DNA from: Peteryoungia desertarenae
GTDB taxonomy: Bacteria; Pseudomonadota; Alphaproteobacteria; Rhizobiales; Rhizobiaceae
NCBI RefSeq assembly: GCF_005860795.2
Contig: NZ_CP058350.1
Span: forward strand, 3,254,501 to 3,318,500
Length of the DNA stretch: 64,000 bases
Direction of reading: 5' to 3'
The notes under the pieces are model-generated. The model saw nothing but the letters and a program-made list of their open reading frames with translations. It was not told the DNA's origin and ran no database searches. The position numbers were made by a program, and so were the translations under genes. This document shows, one piece after another, positions 10,144-20,320 of this stretch. Each line of letters opens with the position of its first letter. Position 1 is the first letter of the stretch.

Positions 10144-10594
10144 TTATCTCGCTGCTTTCCCTGACATATCAACATTCCGCACACCGCTGGAAGGCGGATG
10201 GAACACTGGCTCCACCCGCGCGGAGAACTTCACTGACCTAACGGAATGGTGCTTAATTCCTGATTAACCAAGGGCATGGCGGCCGCTGCATCGCATAGTC
10301 GTCTATTTGCGTGACCGGTCATCATACCAGAGATCTGCCCGAACCCACTTCACCCTTGTGTGTCAGCCTTCGTGATTCCCACAATTTTTCCTCACGTCAA
10401 GCATTTCCAACACGAATGCTCAGGAAAAACGACAAATGAGAGGTTTGCGGGTAGTTATCCAGTGGTCAGGCAGGATGTAGGTTGCTGTTGCAGCAAAACA
10501 AGGGGCAATTGAAGAACAGGCGGCAATTGCCGACAGATGCTGCTCGTGTCATCGCCCACTGTCGCGACTTCATCGCGAGTGCCTTGATGGATGC
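10144..10594. other. 451-bp interval upstream of rpoD
   Basis: It holds the rpoD promoter region and the 3' flank of the cyclase gene. I see no supported gene on either strand. Short inverted repeats such as GCAATTG...CAATTGC (about 10505-10530) are present, but no terminator-like T-run follows them. Confidence 0.5.
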
Positions 10595-11890
10595 TTACAG
10601 TGGCCGCTTCTCTTCTTTAAGGAACCAAAGTCGCATCATCCCCTTGCCCTTGACGGCTAGCTCTCCACGAAACTCGAATACGAAGCGGTCCTCAAGTTTG
10701 GCTTTAAGACATTCCGTCACCTGGATATGCCCGGCAAGACCGTGCGATTCCAGATGGGCTGCGGTGTTTACCGGGTCACCCCAAACATCATAGAGCAGCT
10801 TGTTGGGTCCGATCACGCCGGCGACCACGGGGCCGGAATCAAGACCAATTCGCACCTCGACTTGTTCGCCGATTTCACGCGACAAGTCTTCACAACATTT
10901 GAGGATATCGAGCGCCATCCGTGCGACATCGGCTGCGTGATCGGGCCGAGGCTCTGGCAAACCGCCTGCAACCATGTAGGCATCACCGACCGTCTTGATC
11001 TTCTCCAAGCCGTGCGAGGTCGCAATCGCATCAAAGCGGGCAAAGACCTGACTCAAGAAGGCGACAACCTCCTGTGGTTTCCAGCTGGCCGCTCGGGGCG
11101 TGAAGTTGACGATATCCGCAAACAGGATCGTTGCGGCGTCGACGTGATCGGCAACGATCTGAACGCGTTCATGCTTGAGCCGCAAAGCCACCGCACGCGG
11201 GAGGATATTCTGCAGCAGCTTTTCCGAGAAACGGTATTCTTTCTCGAATGCCAGTTCCGCCTGAGTGGCTTCCTTGAACGCGAAAAGCACCGTGGTGAAA
11301 ATCAGCACAAAGCTAAAGGGTACCGTCAGCAGGAAAAGGATCTGCAGAAACTCCGGATCGACCGACACAAACCAGATCGGCGAGATGACGAGCATCTCGA
11401 TAAGAAGGAACGCGACCAGGGCGACCATGGTCACGGCGGCGGATACGACCAGCCGCTCGGGTCCGAAGACCAACATGGAAGCAGAAGCGGCAGGCAGGAA
11501 GAAGAAATGCAGACCGGAATCGCGTCCGAAGAACAGACAGGAACAAATCCCGAAGACGAGCCATATCGAGCAAAGATAAGTGGCAGCGGCAAACCTGCCA
11601 AGCCGGTGGAGAAACGGCGTCAGCGCATAAAACGCAACCTGGGGACTGAAGAGCACGGCAGCCAGCCAGAGGTTTTCCCAATCGTAGCCGATGTAAAGCC
11701 CGATATAGGGAAGGGTCATGACGCTGACCATCAATGAAATCACATTGGTGACGGCAAGACGGCGGCGAACTCGGTGCGGATAGCCCTTGGTTCCAATGCG
11801 CGCTACCCACCAGACAAACCGCGGCAAACGCCAGTTGGCCCCGGGCTTGCGTGCGGGCAGGTCAAGATAATCCAGGTCCTGGAATGGCAT
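10595..11890 (-). CDS. Membrane-bound class III adenylate/guanylate cyclase
   Basis: Protein of 431 aa with about six N-terminal membrane segments (residues about 40-215) and a C-terminal class III cyclase catalytic domain that would make cAMP from ATP. The metal-binding Asp lies in LFADIVNFT, followed by KIKTVGDAYM with a second Asp. The Lys of EKIKT and Asp of YDVWGD are the pair that specifies adenine in adenylate cyclases. The Asn of VNTAAHLES is kept, but the transition-state Arg that normally follows four residues later is His. I chose ATG 11890 because the frame farther upstream is Cys-rich and atypical; the ribosome site is weak. It sits between rpoD and tdh. Confidence 0.88.
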   Translation of the reverse strand: MPFQDLDYLDLPARKPGANWRLPRFVWWVARIGTKGYPHRVRRRLAVTNVISLMVSVMTLPYIGLYIGYDWENLWLAAVLFSPQVAFYALTPFLHRLGRFAAATYLCSIWLVFGICSCLFFGRDSGLHFFFLPAASASMLVFGPERLVVSAAVTMVALVAFLLIEMLVISPIWFVSVDPEFLQILFLLTVPFSFVLIFTTVLFAFKEATQAELAFEKEYRFSEKLLQNILPRAVALRLKHERVQIVADHVDAATILFADIVNFTPRAASWKPQEVVAFLSQVFARFDAIATSHGLEKIKTVGDAYMVAGGLPEPRPDHAADVARMALDILKCCEDLSREIGEQVEVRIGLDSGPVVAGVIGPNKLLYDVWGDPVNTAAHLESHGLAGHIQVTECLKAKLEDRFVFEFRGELAVKGKGMMRLWFLKEEKRPL

Positions 11891-12185
11891 TGTCAGTCCA
11901 CTAAGCCCGGCAAAGAAGCATGAGGCACACCCGTCGTAAGAACCGTCAAAGCACCTCCCACCCACGCCTGCGGAAACAACACATTCAAAAAACAATAGGC
12001 GAAACCAGAAAAGGTCTCGCTGCATCTAACATTTGCGCAACGAATGCAACCTGAAAACGAATCGAAATACAACGAAGTGTGATAAAATGGCCGCCGTCAG
12101 CACTGTTGGTCGCCGCTGGCCCCTCAGATCATGCTTGGATCTGCCGCTTGAGCAGATAGCAGCGCCATTCGCTCAGTTGAGAGTT

Positions 12186-13223
12186 TCAACCCCAGTCCAT
12201 CACCACCTTGCCCGACTGGCCCGACCGCATCGCCTCGAAACCGGACTTATAGTCATCAATCGAGATCCGGTGCGTGATCACAGGCGACAGATCAAGCCCG
12301 CCCTGGACGAAAGCGATCATCTTGTACCAGGTCTCGAAAATCTCGCGACCATAGATGCCCTTGAGGGTCAGCATCTTGAAGATGACCTTGTTCCAATCAA
12401 TGCCGAAGCCTTCTGGCGCAATGCCCAGAATGGCAATCTTGCCACCATTGTTCATGGTCTCGATCATCGACCGGAAGGCCGGCGGCGCGCCGGACATTTC
12501 AAGGCCAACATCAAAGCCTTCCTTCATCCCGATTTGAGCCATCATATCCGGCAGCTTCTCCCGCGACACATCCACCACATGGTCGATGCCGCATTGGCGG
12601 GCAAGCTCCAGGCGGGTCGGGTTGATATCCGTGATTACCACTTTACGGGCGCCGGATCGCTTTGCGACCATGGCCCCAATGATGCCGATCGGCCCGGCGC
12701 CGGTCACCAGGACATCCTCCCCCACGAGATCAAACGAGAGTGCCGTGTGAACGGCATTGCCGAAGGGATCGAAAATCGCGGCAATCTCATCGGGAACATC
12801 GTCCGGGATAGGGACAACATTGGCTTCGGGAATGCAGAGATATTCTGCAAACGAGCCGGGCCGATTGACGCCCACACCAAGTGTGTTGCGGCACAAATGG
12901 CCACGCCCGGCGCGGCAGTTGCGGCAGGTGCCGCAAACGATATGCCCCTCGCCCGACACCCGCTCGCCAATCTTGAACTTGCTGACGGCGCTGCCGACCT
13001 CGGCAATCTCGCCGCAAAATTCATGGCCGACAACCATTGGCACGGGGATAGTCTTCTGCGCCCACTCATCCCAGTTCCAGATATGCACATCGGTTCCACA
13101 GATGGCCGACTTGCGGACCCGGATGAGAACATCCCTTGGGCCGGGCTCGGGCACAGGGACATGCTCCATCCAAAGGCCGGTCTCGGCCCTGGACTTCACC
13201 AGCGCCTTCATCATATTCGACAT
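12186..13223 (-). CDS. tdh: L-threonine 3-dehydrogenase
   Basis: Zinc-dependent medium-chain dehydrogenase, 345 aa, oxidising L-threonine with NAD to 2-amino-3-ketobutyrate. The catalytic zinc site is shown by [16 protein letters not shown] and VVGHEFCGE, and the structural zinc by four cysteines in [15 protein letters not shown]. The Rossmann motif is [20 protein letters not shown]. The [10 protein letters not shown] stretch is typical of Tdh rather than generic alcohol dehydrogenases. It lies 36 bp downstream of kbl on the same strand, so the two enzymes of the threonine-to-glycine route form an operon. GGAG precedes the ATG. Confidence 0.96.
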   Translation of the reverse strand: MSNMMKALVKSRAETGLWMEHVPVPEPGPRDVLIRVRKSAICGTDVHIWNWDEWAQKTIPVPMVVGHEFCGEIAEVGSAVSKFKIGERVSGEGHIVCGTCRNCRAGRGHLCRNTLGVGVNRPGSFAEYLCIPEANVVPIPDDVPDEIAAIFDPFGNAVHTALSFDLVGEDVLVTGAGPIGIIGAMVAKRSGARKVVITDINPTRLELARQCGIDHVVDVSREKLPDMMAQIGMKEGFDVGLEMSGAPPAFRSMIETMNNGGKIAILGIAPEGFGIDWNKVIFKMLTLKGIYGREIFETWYKMIAFVQGGLDLSPVITHRISIDDYKSGFEAMRSGQSGKVVMDWG

Positions 13224-13259
13224 GCACTGTGCTCCATAAGTATCTGGTTTAGTTTGGGA

Positions 13260-14447
13260 TCAGATGACGCCAAGGTCGCAACCGACATCGGCGAAGGCGG
13301 CAATCGCCCGTTCAACATCTGTAGTGCTGTGCGCCGCCGACATCTGGGTCCGGATACGCGCCTGCCCCTTCGGCACAACCGGAAAGGCAAAGCCAACGAC
13401 ATAAACGCCCTTTTCGAGCATCCGTCTCGCCATCTCCTGGGCCAGCACTGCATCTCCCAGCATGACGGGAATGATCGGATGTCCCTCGCCGGCAAGCGTG
13501 AAGCCGAGCTTGGTCATTTCGCGCCGGAAAAGATCGGCATTTGCATACAGCCGCTGCCGAAGCGCATCCCCGTTTTCGATCAGGTCGAACACCTTGAGCG
13601 AGGCGGCAGCAATGACCGGGGCGAGCGTATTGGAAAACAGATAGGGCCGTGAGCGCTGGCGAAGCCAATCGACAACTTCACCCCGCGCCGAAGTATAGCC
13701 GCCGGAGGCACCACCAAGCGCCTTGCCGAGAGTACCGGTAATCATGTCGACACGACCCTCGACACCGCAATGCTCCGCAGACCCGCGCCCGTTTCGCCCG
13801 ACAAAACCGACGGCATGGCTGTCATCAACCATCACCATCGCACCATATTTGTCCGCGAGATCACAGACACCGCCGAGATTGGCAATAATCCCGTCCATCG
13901 AGAAGACGCCGTCGGTCGCAATCAACTTGTAACGACTGCCTTCGGCCTTCTTGAGCTCCTCTTCCAGAGCCCTCATGTCGTTGTTCGCATAGCGAAAGCG
14001 TTTTGCCTTGGAGAGCCGCACGCCATCAATGATCGATGCGTGATTAAGCGCGTCCGATATGATGGCATCCTCTTCGCCGAGCAATGTCTCGAAGAGACCG
14101 CCATTGGCATCGAAGCAGGACGAATAGAGAATGGTATCTTCCATGCCGAGGAAGGCGGAAATGCGCGCTTCAAGCTGCTTGTGCTCCTCCTGGGTGCCGC
14201 AGATGAAGCGAACCGAGGCCATACCATACCCATATCGCTCCAGTGCCCGCTTGCCGGCTTCTGTAAGCTCTTCATTGTCCGCCAGACCAAGATAGTTATT
14301 GGCGCAGAAGTTCAGCACCCGATCACCGGACGCCACCTCGATCTCACCTGCCTGTTTGGAGGTAATCACCCGCTCGGCCTTGTAGAGACCTGCGGCCTTC
14401 AGGCCATCGAGTTCACCGCGCAGATAATCGAAAAAGGCCTCACGCAC
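13260..14447 (-). CDS. kbl: Glycine C-acetyltransferase (2-amino-3-ketobutyrate CoA ligase)
   Basis: PLP-dependent fold-type I enzyme, 395 aa, splitting 2-amino-3-ketobutyrate with CoA into glycine and acetyl-CoA. Motifs seen are [11 protein letters not shown] near the N-terminus, [15 protein letters not shown], and the PLP-lysine segment [16 protein letters not shown]. The best start is the GTG at 14447 with AAGGAG 7 nt upstream, giving the normal family length; an ATG at 14519 would add 24 atypical residues. It is first in the kbl-tdh operon. Confidence 0.95.
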   Translation of the reverse strand: MREAFFDYLRGELDGLKAAGLYKAERVITSKQAGEIEVASGDRVLNFCANNYLGLADNEELTEAGKRALERYGYGMASVRFICGTQEEHKQLEARISAFLGMEDTILYSSCFDANGGLFETLLGEEDAIISDALNHASIIDGVRLSKAKRFRYANNDMRALEEELKKAEGSRYKLIATDGVFSMDGIIANLGGVCDLADKYGAMVMVDDSHAVGFVGRNGRGSAEHCGVEGRVDMITGTLGKALGGASGGYTSARGEVVDWLRQRSRPYLFSNTLAPVIAAASLKVFDLIENGDALRQRLYANADLFRREMTKLGFTLAGEGHPIIPVMLGDAVLAQEMARRMLEKGVYVVGFAFPVVPKGQARIRTQMSAAHSTTDVERAIAAFADVGCDLGVI

Positions 14448-14572
14448 CACGTCACTCCTTCGTGCCGGATTTTCAGAAAAATCGTCTGTTCGGGAGGTGA
14501 TAGCACGCAAAACAGGCAAAGACGAAGCGAAGACACGTCAGAAAACGCCGTTCTTCCGCAATCTCCGCCCAT

Positions 14573-16576
14573 TTAGTGGCCGATCGCAGGCCCCTTGATC
14601 CGACCGGACATGACACCGAATCCATCAATGATGGCTTCCTGGTTTTCCATCCTTGTGATCTCCAGCTGAACCTGATGGAGCGCCGTAATGAGCTGGTCGA
14701 TCCGTTCCGCATCATCCGCTTCGGTCGCCTCCGCTACCTCGCGCTCAAGCTCCATCCGCTGACGCTTCAGGGCTTTCGACCGCTTGTGGAGAGACAGCGC
14801 CTGACGATAGCCTTCGCGCGCATCTTCGGCGGCTGCGTTTTCAGTTGCCGTCCAAAGTCGGGCGTTGCGGATCTGCTGATCGAGACCACGAAGGATGGCA
14901 CCATGTCCCTGCTCTTCGAGCCGCGCAATCAGTGCCTCTCGCTGCAGATGGAGCCCGGCGCCTCCGACGGCGGTCAGCAGGGCGGACCAGAGACGCTGCA
15001 ATGCCGCATTCTCGTAATCGATCGCGGCAATCTCGTCATAGTCTTCGTCCAGAAGCTGCGGATGATTGACGATCGTCAGCGCCAGAACGCTTTCCCTGAG
15101 TGCCGGCTGCTCCTGATGACCACGTACCAGGCCCGAACGGGCCAGTCGGTCAGACACAGACGCGACACCGCCAAAGGCCTGTCCCTGGCCTGGGCGCCCG
15201 GCGAAGCGTCCGCCACTGCGATCACTGGACCGCCCGCTCTGCTGGTAACCAGGGCCGCGCCGATCATTGCGACCGGGTTGTGACGACTGGAAGAAGCCAT
15301 AAAGCCGGTCGCGCATATCCTGCTGGTAGTGACGCCGTACACTCTCGTCGGCGATCACGGCAACGACCTGCTTCAATCGTGCCTCGAGCTCGGCCCGCTT
15401 CTCCGGGCTGTCAAAGCCACCGGCACCCACTTCGCGCCGCCACACCATCTCGGCCAGCGGCCGCGCTTCCGCCATAACTCGATCAAAAGGCTCTCGCCCG
15501 TCGCTTTTCACCAGATCATCGGGATCCTTGCCGTCCGGCAGCATGGCAAACCGAAGAGACTGGCCGGGTTTCAGATGCGGCAATGCAAGATCCACCGCCC
15601 GGAAAGCGGCCCTTTGTCCGGCACCATCCCCATCGAAGCAGAGGACAGGAACCGAAGTCGTCTTCCACATCAATTGCAGCTGGTTTTCCGTCAATGCCGT
15701 GCCCAGCGGTGCCACTGCATTCTCGATGCCCGCCTGATATAGCGCGATGACATCCATATAGCCTTCGACCGCAATGAGCGTTTCCGCTCCATCCGCTCCC
15801 TGCAACGCACGTTTGGCGCGGGCAAAGTTGTAGAGTACGTTTCCCTTGTGGAAGAGCTCGGTTTCATTGGAATTGAGATACTTGGCCAGCGCATCGGGCG
15901 ACATGGCCCGCCCACCAAAGGCAATCACCTTGTCGCGTGACGACAGGATCGGGAACATGATGCGATCACGAAACCGGTCATAGGAGACCGGAATATCCGG
16001 TCCATGCACGACAAGACCACAGGCCTCGATCTGCTCTTTGGTAACCCCCTTGCCTGCCAGATACTCCTTGAGTGCATTGCGGCTTTCCGGCGCATAGCCA
16101 AGCCGGAACGTCTCGATCGTCCGGCCAGAAAGCCCCCGCTCCCGCAGATAGGCCCGCGCCCGGGCTCCGCTTGCCGTCTGCAACTGGTCCTGAAAGAACT
16201 GGGTTGCGAGCTCCATCACATCCTGAAGACTAGTCCGCTCCTTTTCCCGCTGCTCGGCCTTCAGGTCCGGCTGCGGCATCGCGATACCGGCCATATCGGC
16301 AATCTGTTGCACCGCTTCCGGGAAACTCAGCCCCTCCAGGTCTGTCAGAAACCGGAAGTGGTCACCGGACACCCCACAGCCGAAGCAATGATAGCGTCCC
16401 TTGCGATCCTCGCAGTGGAAGCTCGGGCTTTTTTCACCGTGGAAGGGGCAGCAGGCCCAGTAATCCTGACGCGACACATTGGTTTTCTTGCGATCCCATG
16501 TCACACGCCGACCGATCACGGCCGAAATCGGCACGCGGTCACGGATCTCGTCAAGAAAATCATTGGAAAAACGCAT
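14573..16576 (-). CDS. dnaG: DNA primase DnaG
   Basis: Protein of 667 aa that makes RNA primers for replication. The N-terminal CHC2 zinc-binding domain has CPFHGEKSPSF and CFGCGVSGDHFRF (residues about 43-75). The TOPRIM catalytic core includes LIAVEGYMDVIALYQAG with its Glu and the FDGDGAGQRAA Asp motif near residue 310. A linker rich in Arg/Gly/Gln (about 440-475) leads to the helicase-binding C-terminus. Length is usual for alphaproteobacteria. It is 125 bp upstream of kbl and has yqeY behind it. Confidence 0.97.
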   Translation of the reverse strand: MRFSNDFLDEIRDRVPISAVIGRRVTWDRKKTNVSRQDYWACCPFHGEKSPSFHCEDRKGRYHCFGCGVSGDHFRFLTDLEGLSFPEAVQQIADMAGIAMPQPDLKAEQREKERTSLQDVMELATQFFQDQLQTASGARARAYLRERGLSGRTIETFRLGYAPESRNALKEYLAGKGVTKEQIEACGLVVHGPDIPVSYDRFRDRIMFPILSSRDKVIAFGGRAMSPDALAKYLNSNETELFHKGNVLYNFARAKRALQGADGAETLIAVEGYMDVIALYQAGIENAVAPLGTALTENQLQLMWKTTSVPVLCFDGDGAGQRAAFRAVDLALPHLKPGQSLRFAMLPDGKDPDDLVKSDGREPFDRVMAEARPLAEMVWRREVGAGGFDSPEKRAELEARLKQVVAVIADESVRRHYQQDMRDRLYGFFQSSQPGRNDRRGPGYQQSGRSSDRSGGRFAGRPGQGQAFGGVASVSDRLARSGLVRGHQEQPALRESVLALTIVNHPQLLDEDYDEIAAIDYENAALQRLWSALLTAVGGAGLHLQREALIARLEEQGHGAILRGLDQQIRNARLWTATENAAAEDAREGYRQALSLHKRSKALKRQRMELEREVAEATEADDAERIDQLITALHQVQLEITRMENQEAIIDGFGVMSGRIKGPAIGH

Positions 16577-16710
16577 GGGCGCCCCTGGGTCTGCTCCTCC
16601 ATATAGGCGCCTGCGCTAGGGGATGCCACGGCTTTCGCCACTCATACCCACTATTCACAACGACTGAGCAGCAAACAGGCTTGGCAATAGTGCCGAGTGT
16701 CAAAACGCAA

Positions 16711-16732
16711 GACGCCGCCCGAAGGCGGCGTC
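16711..16732 (-). terminator. Terminator downstream of the yqeY-like gene
   Basis: A perfect 9-bp stem, GACGCCGCC / GGCGGCGTC, with a CGAA tetraloop, 25 bp past the minus-strand stop at 16757. On that strand it is followed by TTGCGTTTTG. Confidence 0.7.
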
Positions 16733-16756
16733 AGATAATCGGGAGCAAGTCACTGC

Positions 16757-17212
16757 CTACTTCAGCATTTCCTTCACCACGCCGGAAGCCTTGGCAAAAT
16801 CCATCTGGCCCGGATAACGTTCCTTCAGCGTGTTCATGCATTTGCCCATGTCGCGCAGACCCTGGGCGCCTGTCTCATTGATGACAGAGGCGCAGAGCTC
16901 TCGCATTTTGTCTTCAGACAGCTGCTCGGGCATGAAGGTCTTGATGATGTCGATTTCCTCAAGCTCGCCTGCGGCAAGCTCCGGGCGCCCGTTTTCGGCA
17001 TAGATCTTTGCCGACTCGTCGCGCTGCTTGATCATCTTCATCAGCACCTGCATGATTTCATCGTCCGAGACGGGGTCCTTGCCGACACCGCGATTGGCGA
17101 TGTCCCGGTCCTTGATTGCCGTCTGGATCAGTCGGACCGTGGAGGTCCGGCGTGTATCTTTCGCCTTCAGGGCTTCCTTAAGCGCATTGGCGAGGGTATC
17201 GCGCATCATCAT
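16757..17212 (-). CDS. GatB/YqeY domain protein
   Basis: Protein of 151 aa matching the YqeY family: LKEALKAKDTRRTSTVRLIQTAIKDRDIANR, DDEIMQVLMKMIKQRDESAKIY, LAAGELEEIDIIKTFMPEQLSEDKM, ALRDMGKCMNTLK, FAKASGVVKEML. The fold resembles the tRNA-recognising tail of amidotransferase subunit GatB, but no reaction is established. Three ATG codons are in tandem (17212, 17209, 17206); a GGAG makes the second equally likely. It is divergent from carA and followed by a clear terminator. Confidence 0.9.
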   Translation of the reverse strand: MMMRDTLANALKEALKAKDTRRTSTVRLIQTAIKDRDIANRGVGKDPVSDDEIMQVLMKMIKQRDESAKIYAENGRPELAAGELEEIDIIKTFMPEQLSEDKMRELCASVINETGAQGLRDMGKCMNTLKERYPGQMDFAKASGVVKEMLK

Positions 17213-17424
17213 TTTCTCCGTGGAAAGCCGGTTGGTTCTTGTGGCTTTTCCCTGTCTTTTGAGAGGTTCTCATAGCCAGACGCGTAGTGCAGTGCAAACA
17301 AAATGCACAAACTATTGAAATGCCTTGGGACAAAACCCTTATGAAACCGAACTCGATAATTGACCTTGTCGTCCGATCCGTCTATTGCTCGGCACCTGCA
17401 CGAAATCGACATAACGGCTGAACG

Positions 17425-17442
17425 CGCGCGTCCCGACGCGCG
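17425..17442 (+). promoter_or_regulatory. GC-rich hairpin in the carA leader region
   Basis: CGCGCGT (17425-17431) pairs with ACGCGCG (17436-17442) around a CCCG loop, 78 bp before the carA start. There is no T-run after it, so it is not a simple terminator. It may be leader structure or an operator in the 308-bp divergent gap between the yqeY-like gene and carA. Confidence 0.4.
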
Positions 17443-17520
17443 AACGATTTACCACACAAGATGGCCTCTGGACCCTGCCCTGACAAGAGGGACGGCACCA
17501 AGGGCGAACAAGGAATAACC

Positions 17521-18726
17521 ATGACCGCGACAGCTCCCTGGACAACCCGCAAGCCGACCGCCCTCCTTGTTCTGGCAGACGGAACGGTCATCGAAGGCCA
17601 CGGTATCGGCGCGACCGGCAAGGTTCAAGCGGAAGTCTGCTTCAACACCGCCCTGACTGGATATGAGGAAATCCTGACCGATCCGTCTTATCTCGGCCAG
17701 ATCGTGACCTTCACCTTCCCGCATATCGGCAATGTCGGCACGAATGAAGAAGACATTGAAGATCTGACGCCGGCCGCCCGCCACGGAGCCGTCGGCGTGA
17801 TCTTCAAGGCTGATATCACGGAGCCTTCAAATTATCGTGCCTCATCCCATCTCGACGCCTGGCTGAAGAGCCGTGGCGTGATTGGCCTGTCCGGAATTGA
17901 TACCCGCGCGCTGACCGCCTGGATCCGTGAAAACGGCGCACCGAATGCCGTGATCGCCCATGACCCGAACGGCGTTTTCGACGTCGAGGCGCTGAAGGCC
18001 GAAGCCAGGGCCTGGAGCGGTCTGGAAGGGCTCGATCTCGCAAAGGTAGCCTCCTCCGGTCAGTCTTCGGTCTGGAATGAGAAGGCCTGGACCTGGGAAA
18101 ACGGCCACACCACACTGGGTGAAGCCGACGCCAAGTATCACATCGTCTGCGTCGATTTCGGCGTGAAGCGCAATATCCTGCGCCTCTTTGCCGGCCTTGA
18201 CTGCAAGGTTACGGTCGTTCCGGCCACCACTTCGGCGGAGGATATTCTGGCGCTGAACCCGGATGGCGTCTTCCTGTCCAACGGTCCGGGCGATCCGGCA
18301 GCAACCGGCACCTACGCCGTGCCGACGATCCAGAACCTGATCCAGTCGGAAAAGCCGGTCTTTGGCATCTGCCTCGGCCATCAGATGCTAGGCCTGGCCC
18401 TTGGCGGCACCACGGAAAAGATGCACCAGGGCCATCACGGCGCAAACCACCCGGTGAAGGACTTCACCACCGGCAAGGTGGAGATCGTCTCCATGAACCA
18501 TGGCTTTGCAGTTGACTCCAAGTCACTGCCGGAAAGCGTTGAAGAGACACACATTTCGCTCTTTGACGGCACCAATTGTGGACTTCGCCTGAAGGGCAAG
18601 CCGGTCTTCTCAGTCCAGCATCACCCGGAAGCGTCCCCCGGCCCTCAGGACAGCCACTACCTGTTCCGCCGCTTCATCAACATGGTGCGCGAAACCAAGG
18701 GCGAACCGGCGCTTGCCGAACGCTGA
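17521..18726 (+). CDS. carA: Carbamoyl-phosphate synthase small subunit
   Basis: Protein of 401 aa, the glutamine amidotransferase subunit that feeds ammonia to CarB for arginine and pyrimidine synthesis. The N-terminal CPSase domain has FNTALTGYEEILTDPSYLGQIVTF. The class I glutaminase domain has the nucleophile Cys284 in GICLGHQM and the His/Glu pair in VQHHPEASPGP. I chose ATG 17521 with AAGGAA upstream; the frame stays open to 17461 but that segment is not conserved. carB lies about 13 kb downstream rather than adjacent. A hairpin terminator follows at 18757. Confidence 0.97.
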   Translation: MTATAPWTTRKPTALLVLADGTVIEGHGIGATGKVQAEVCFNTALTGYEEILTDPSYLGQIVTFTFPHIGNVGTNEEDIEDLTPAARHGAVGVIFKADITEPSNYRASSHLDAWLKSRGVIGLSGIDTRALTAWIRENGAPNAVIAHDPNGVFDVEALKAEARAWSGLEGLDLAKVASSGQSSVWNEKAWTWENGHTTLGEADAKYHIVCVDFGVKRNILRLFAGLDCKVTVVPATTSAEDILALNPDGVFLSNGPGDPAATGTYAVPTIQNLIQSEKPVFGICLGHQMLGLALGGTTEKMHQGHHGANHPVKDFTTGKVEIVSMNHGFAVDSKSLPESVEETHISLFDGTNCGLRLKGKPVFSVQHHPEASPGPQDSHYLFRRFINMVRETKGEPALAER

Positions 18727-18756
18727 ACCCTGCTAAGATAATCACGTCATCGTCGC

Positions 18757-18781
18757 GGCCCGGCTCACATCCGGGCCTTTT
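18757..18781 (+). terminator. carA terminator overlapping the convergent gene end
   Basis: GGCCCGG (18757-18763) pairs with CCGGGCC (18771-18777), followed by TTTT, 30 bp after the carA stop. The stop codon of the convergent MATE gene (18765-18767) lies within the hairpin loop. Confidence 0.8.
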
Positions 18782-20165
18782 GCATTTCGCCACGGACCTT
18801 GAGATAGAAGCGACCGCAGAGCATCACGGCAGCACTTCCAAGCCCCATCAGGAAGCCGATCCAGATACCGATCCCGCCGACACCGAGCGGAAAGGCCAGA
18901 AGCCAGGCAAGGAAGAAACCGATCGGCCAATAGGCGATCAGCGCCATGAACATCGGCACACGCGCATCTTTCAATCCGCGCAGGAGACCCGCAGCTATCG
19001 CCTGCAAACCATCGACAAGCTGGAAGATACCGGCGACGGCGACCAGTGGCACGGCATAGGCAAGAACGGCAGCGGCATCCGGCGTCGTCTCATTGATGAA
19101 CGCGCTGGAGAGCTGGAGCGGGATCGTCAGGAACAAGATGCCGCCCGTGAGCGACAATACACTCGCGATCCCAAGCACCGTGATTGAAGCCCGAACCAGT
19201 TCAGGGTAGTTCCCGCGCCCATGGGCCAGCCCCACCCGGACTGTTGCCGCCTGGGACAAGCCGAGCGGGATCATGAAGGCAATCGAGGCAAGCTGGAGGG
19301 CAATGCCATGGGCTGCAAGCTCGATCGTGCCGATCCGCCCCATCAACAGTGAGGCGGCGCTGAACAGGCTGACCTCGGCCAGCACCGTGATGCTGATCGG
19401 CAGGCCAAGCTGAACCACCTCGCGAAAAGCCTGCCAGTCAGGCCGCCAGAAGCGAACAAAAAGCTCATAGCTCTTCGTCTCCTCGCACGTCTGGATATAG
19501 GCAACCATGGCGATAAAACTCACCCACTGCACTATGACGGCAACAATGGCAGCACCGGTCATGCCCATGCGCGGCAGGCCGAAATGGCCAAGCACCAGCG
19601 CATAAGCGAGCACAGCATTCAAAACGAGAATGCCAAGGGTGATATAGAGCACGATCTGCGCCCGTCCGGTTGCGCTCACCAGCGCCCGCAAAACGGCAAA
19701 CAACAAGGCCGGCAGCAGACCAAACTGGCTGATCATCACGTAATGCGCCGTCAGCGCTGCAACTTCCGGCTTCTGGCCAAGCGCCAGCAGGATGCTTTCC
19801 GCATTGAAGAACAGCGGCGACATCACCAGCGTGTAAAGAATGGCAACCCACATGCCCATGCGAATGGACCGGCGCACCGAGACGGCGTCTCCGCGGCCAT
19901 AGGCCTGCGCGACCATCGGAATGACGGCAATCGAAAAGCCGGAGCCGAAGACAAAGATCGTGAAGAAGAACTGACCAGCAAGCACCATGGCGGCGAGTTG
20001 TACCGCACCCAACTGCCCCACAATGATGACGTCGGTCGTATGGATCCCCAATTGCGCCAGCTGTGCGCCGATCAACGGAATGCCCAGCGAAAGGGTCGCA
20101 CGGATATGCGACACCCAGCTTCCGGCGGGATGATCGGCATATGGCAGAGGCATGGTCTGTGACAT
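18765..20165 (-). CDS. MATE family multidrug efflux transporter (NorM-like)
   Basis: Inner-membrane protein of 466 aa with about 12 hydrophobic segments. It is typical of Na+/H+-coupled MATE exporters: GIPLIGAQLAQLGIHTTDVIIVGQLGAVQLAAMVLAGQ in the first two helices, PMVAQAYGRGD after helix 2, and LGLSQAATVRVGLAHGRGN in the second half. The substrate cannot be read from sequence; cationic drugs and dyes are usual. It converges on carA, with its stop inside the carA terminator loop. Confidence 0.93.
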   Translation of the reverse strand: MSQTMPLPYADHPAGSWVSHIRATLSLGIPLIGAQLAQLGIHTTDVIIVGQLGAVQLAAMVLAGQFFFTIFVFGSGFSIAVIPMVAQAYGRGDAVSVRRSIRMGMWVAILYTLVMSPLFFNAESILLALGQKPEVAALTAHYVMISQFGLLPALLFAVLRALVSATGRAQIVLYITLGILVLNAVLAYALVLGHFGLPRMGMTGAAIVAVIVQWVSFIAMVAYIQTCEETKSYELFVRFWRPDWQAFREVVQLGLPISITVLAEVSLFSAASLLMGRIGTIELAAHGIALQLASIAFMIPLGLSQAATVRVGLAHGRGNYPELVRASITVLGIASVLSLTGGILFLTIPLQLSSAFINETTPDAAAVLAYAVPLVAVAGIFQLVDGLQAIAAGLLRGLKDARVPMFMALIAYWPIGFFLAWLLAFPLGVGGIGIWIGFLMGLGSAAVMLCGRFYLKVRGEMQKARM

Positions 20166-20320
20166 GACATTTCCACAAATGCAAAAAGCCGCTTCCAGAC
20201 AATGAAGGGAGCGGCGACCGCAAAAGGATTAGGCCAGGTGTTGGCAAGCGGCAAGCAATGATCACGACCCAGTGAAAACTTTGGCCGAACAATCAGAGAT
20301 GTTGATAAGAAGGTGATCCC

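Noticed and set aside
12033..13652. 539-codon plus-strand frame
   Set aside because: Antisense to tdh and kbl, both certain; no ribosome site or family match.
16757..17212. GatB/YqeY protein considered as a truncated GatB
   Set aside because: Length and sequence fit the stand-alone YqeY family; it is complete.
17425..17442. carA leader hairpin considered as a pyrimidine- or arginine-responsive attenuator
   Set aside because: There is no T-run after the stem and no visible leader peptide or competing stem, so attenuation is not supported.
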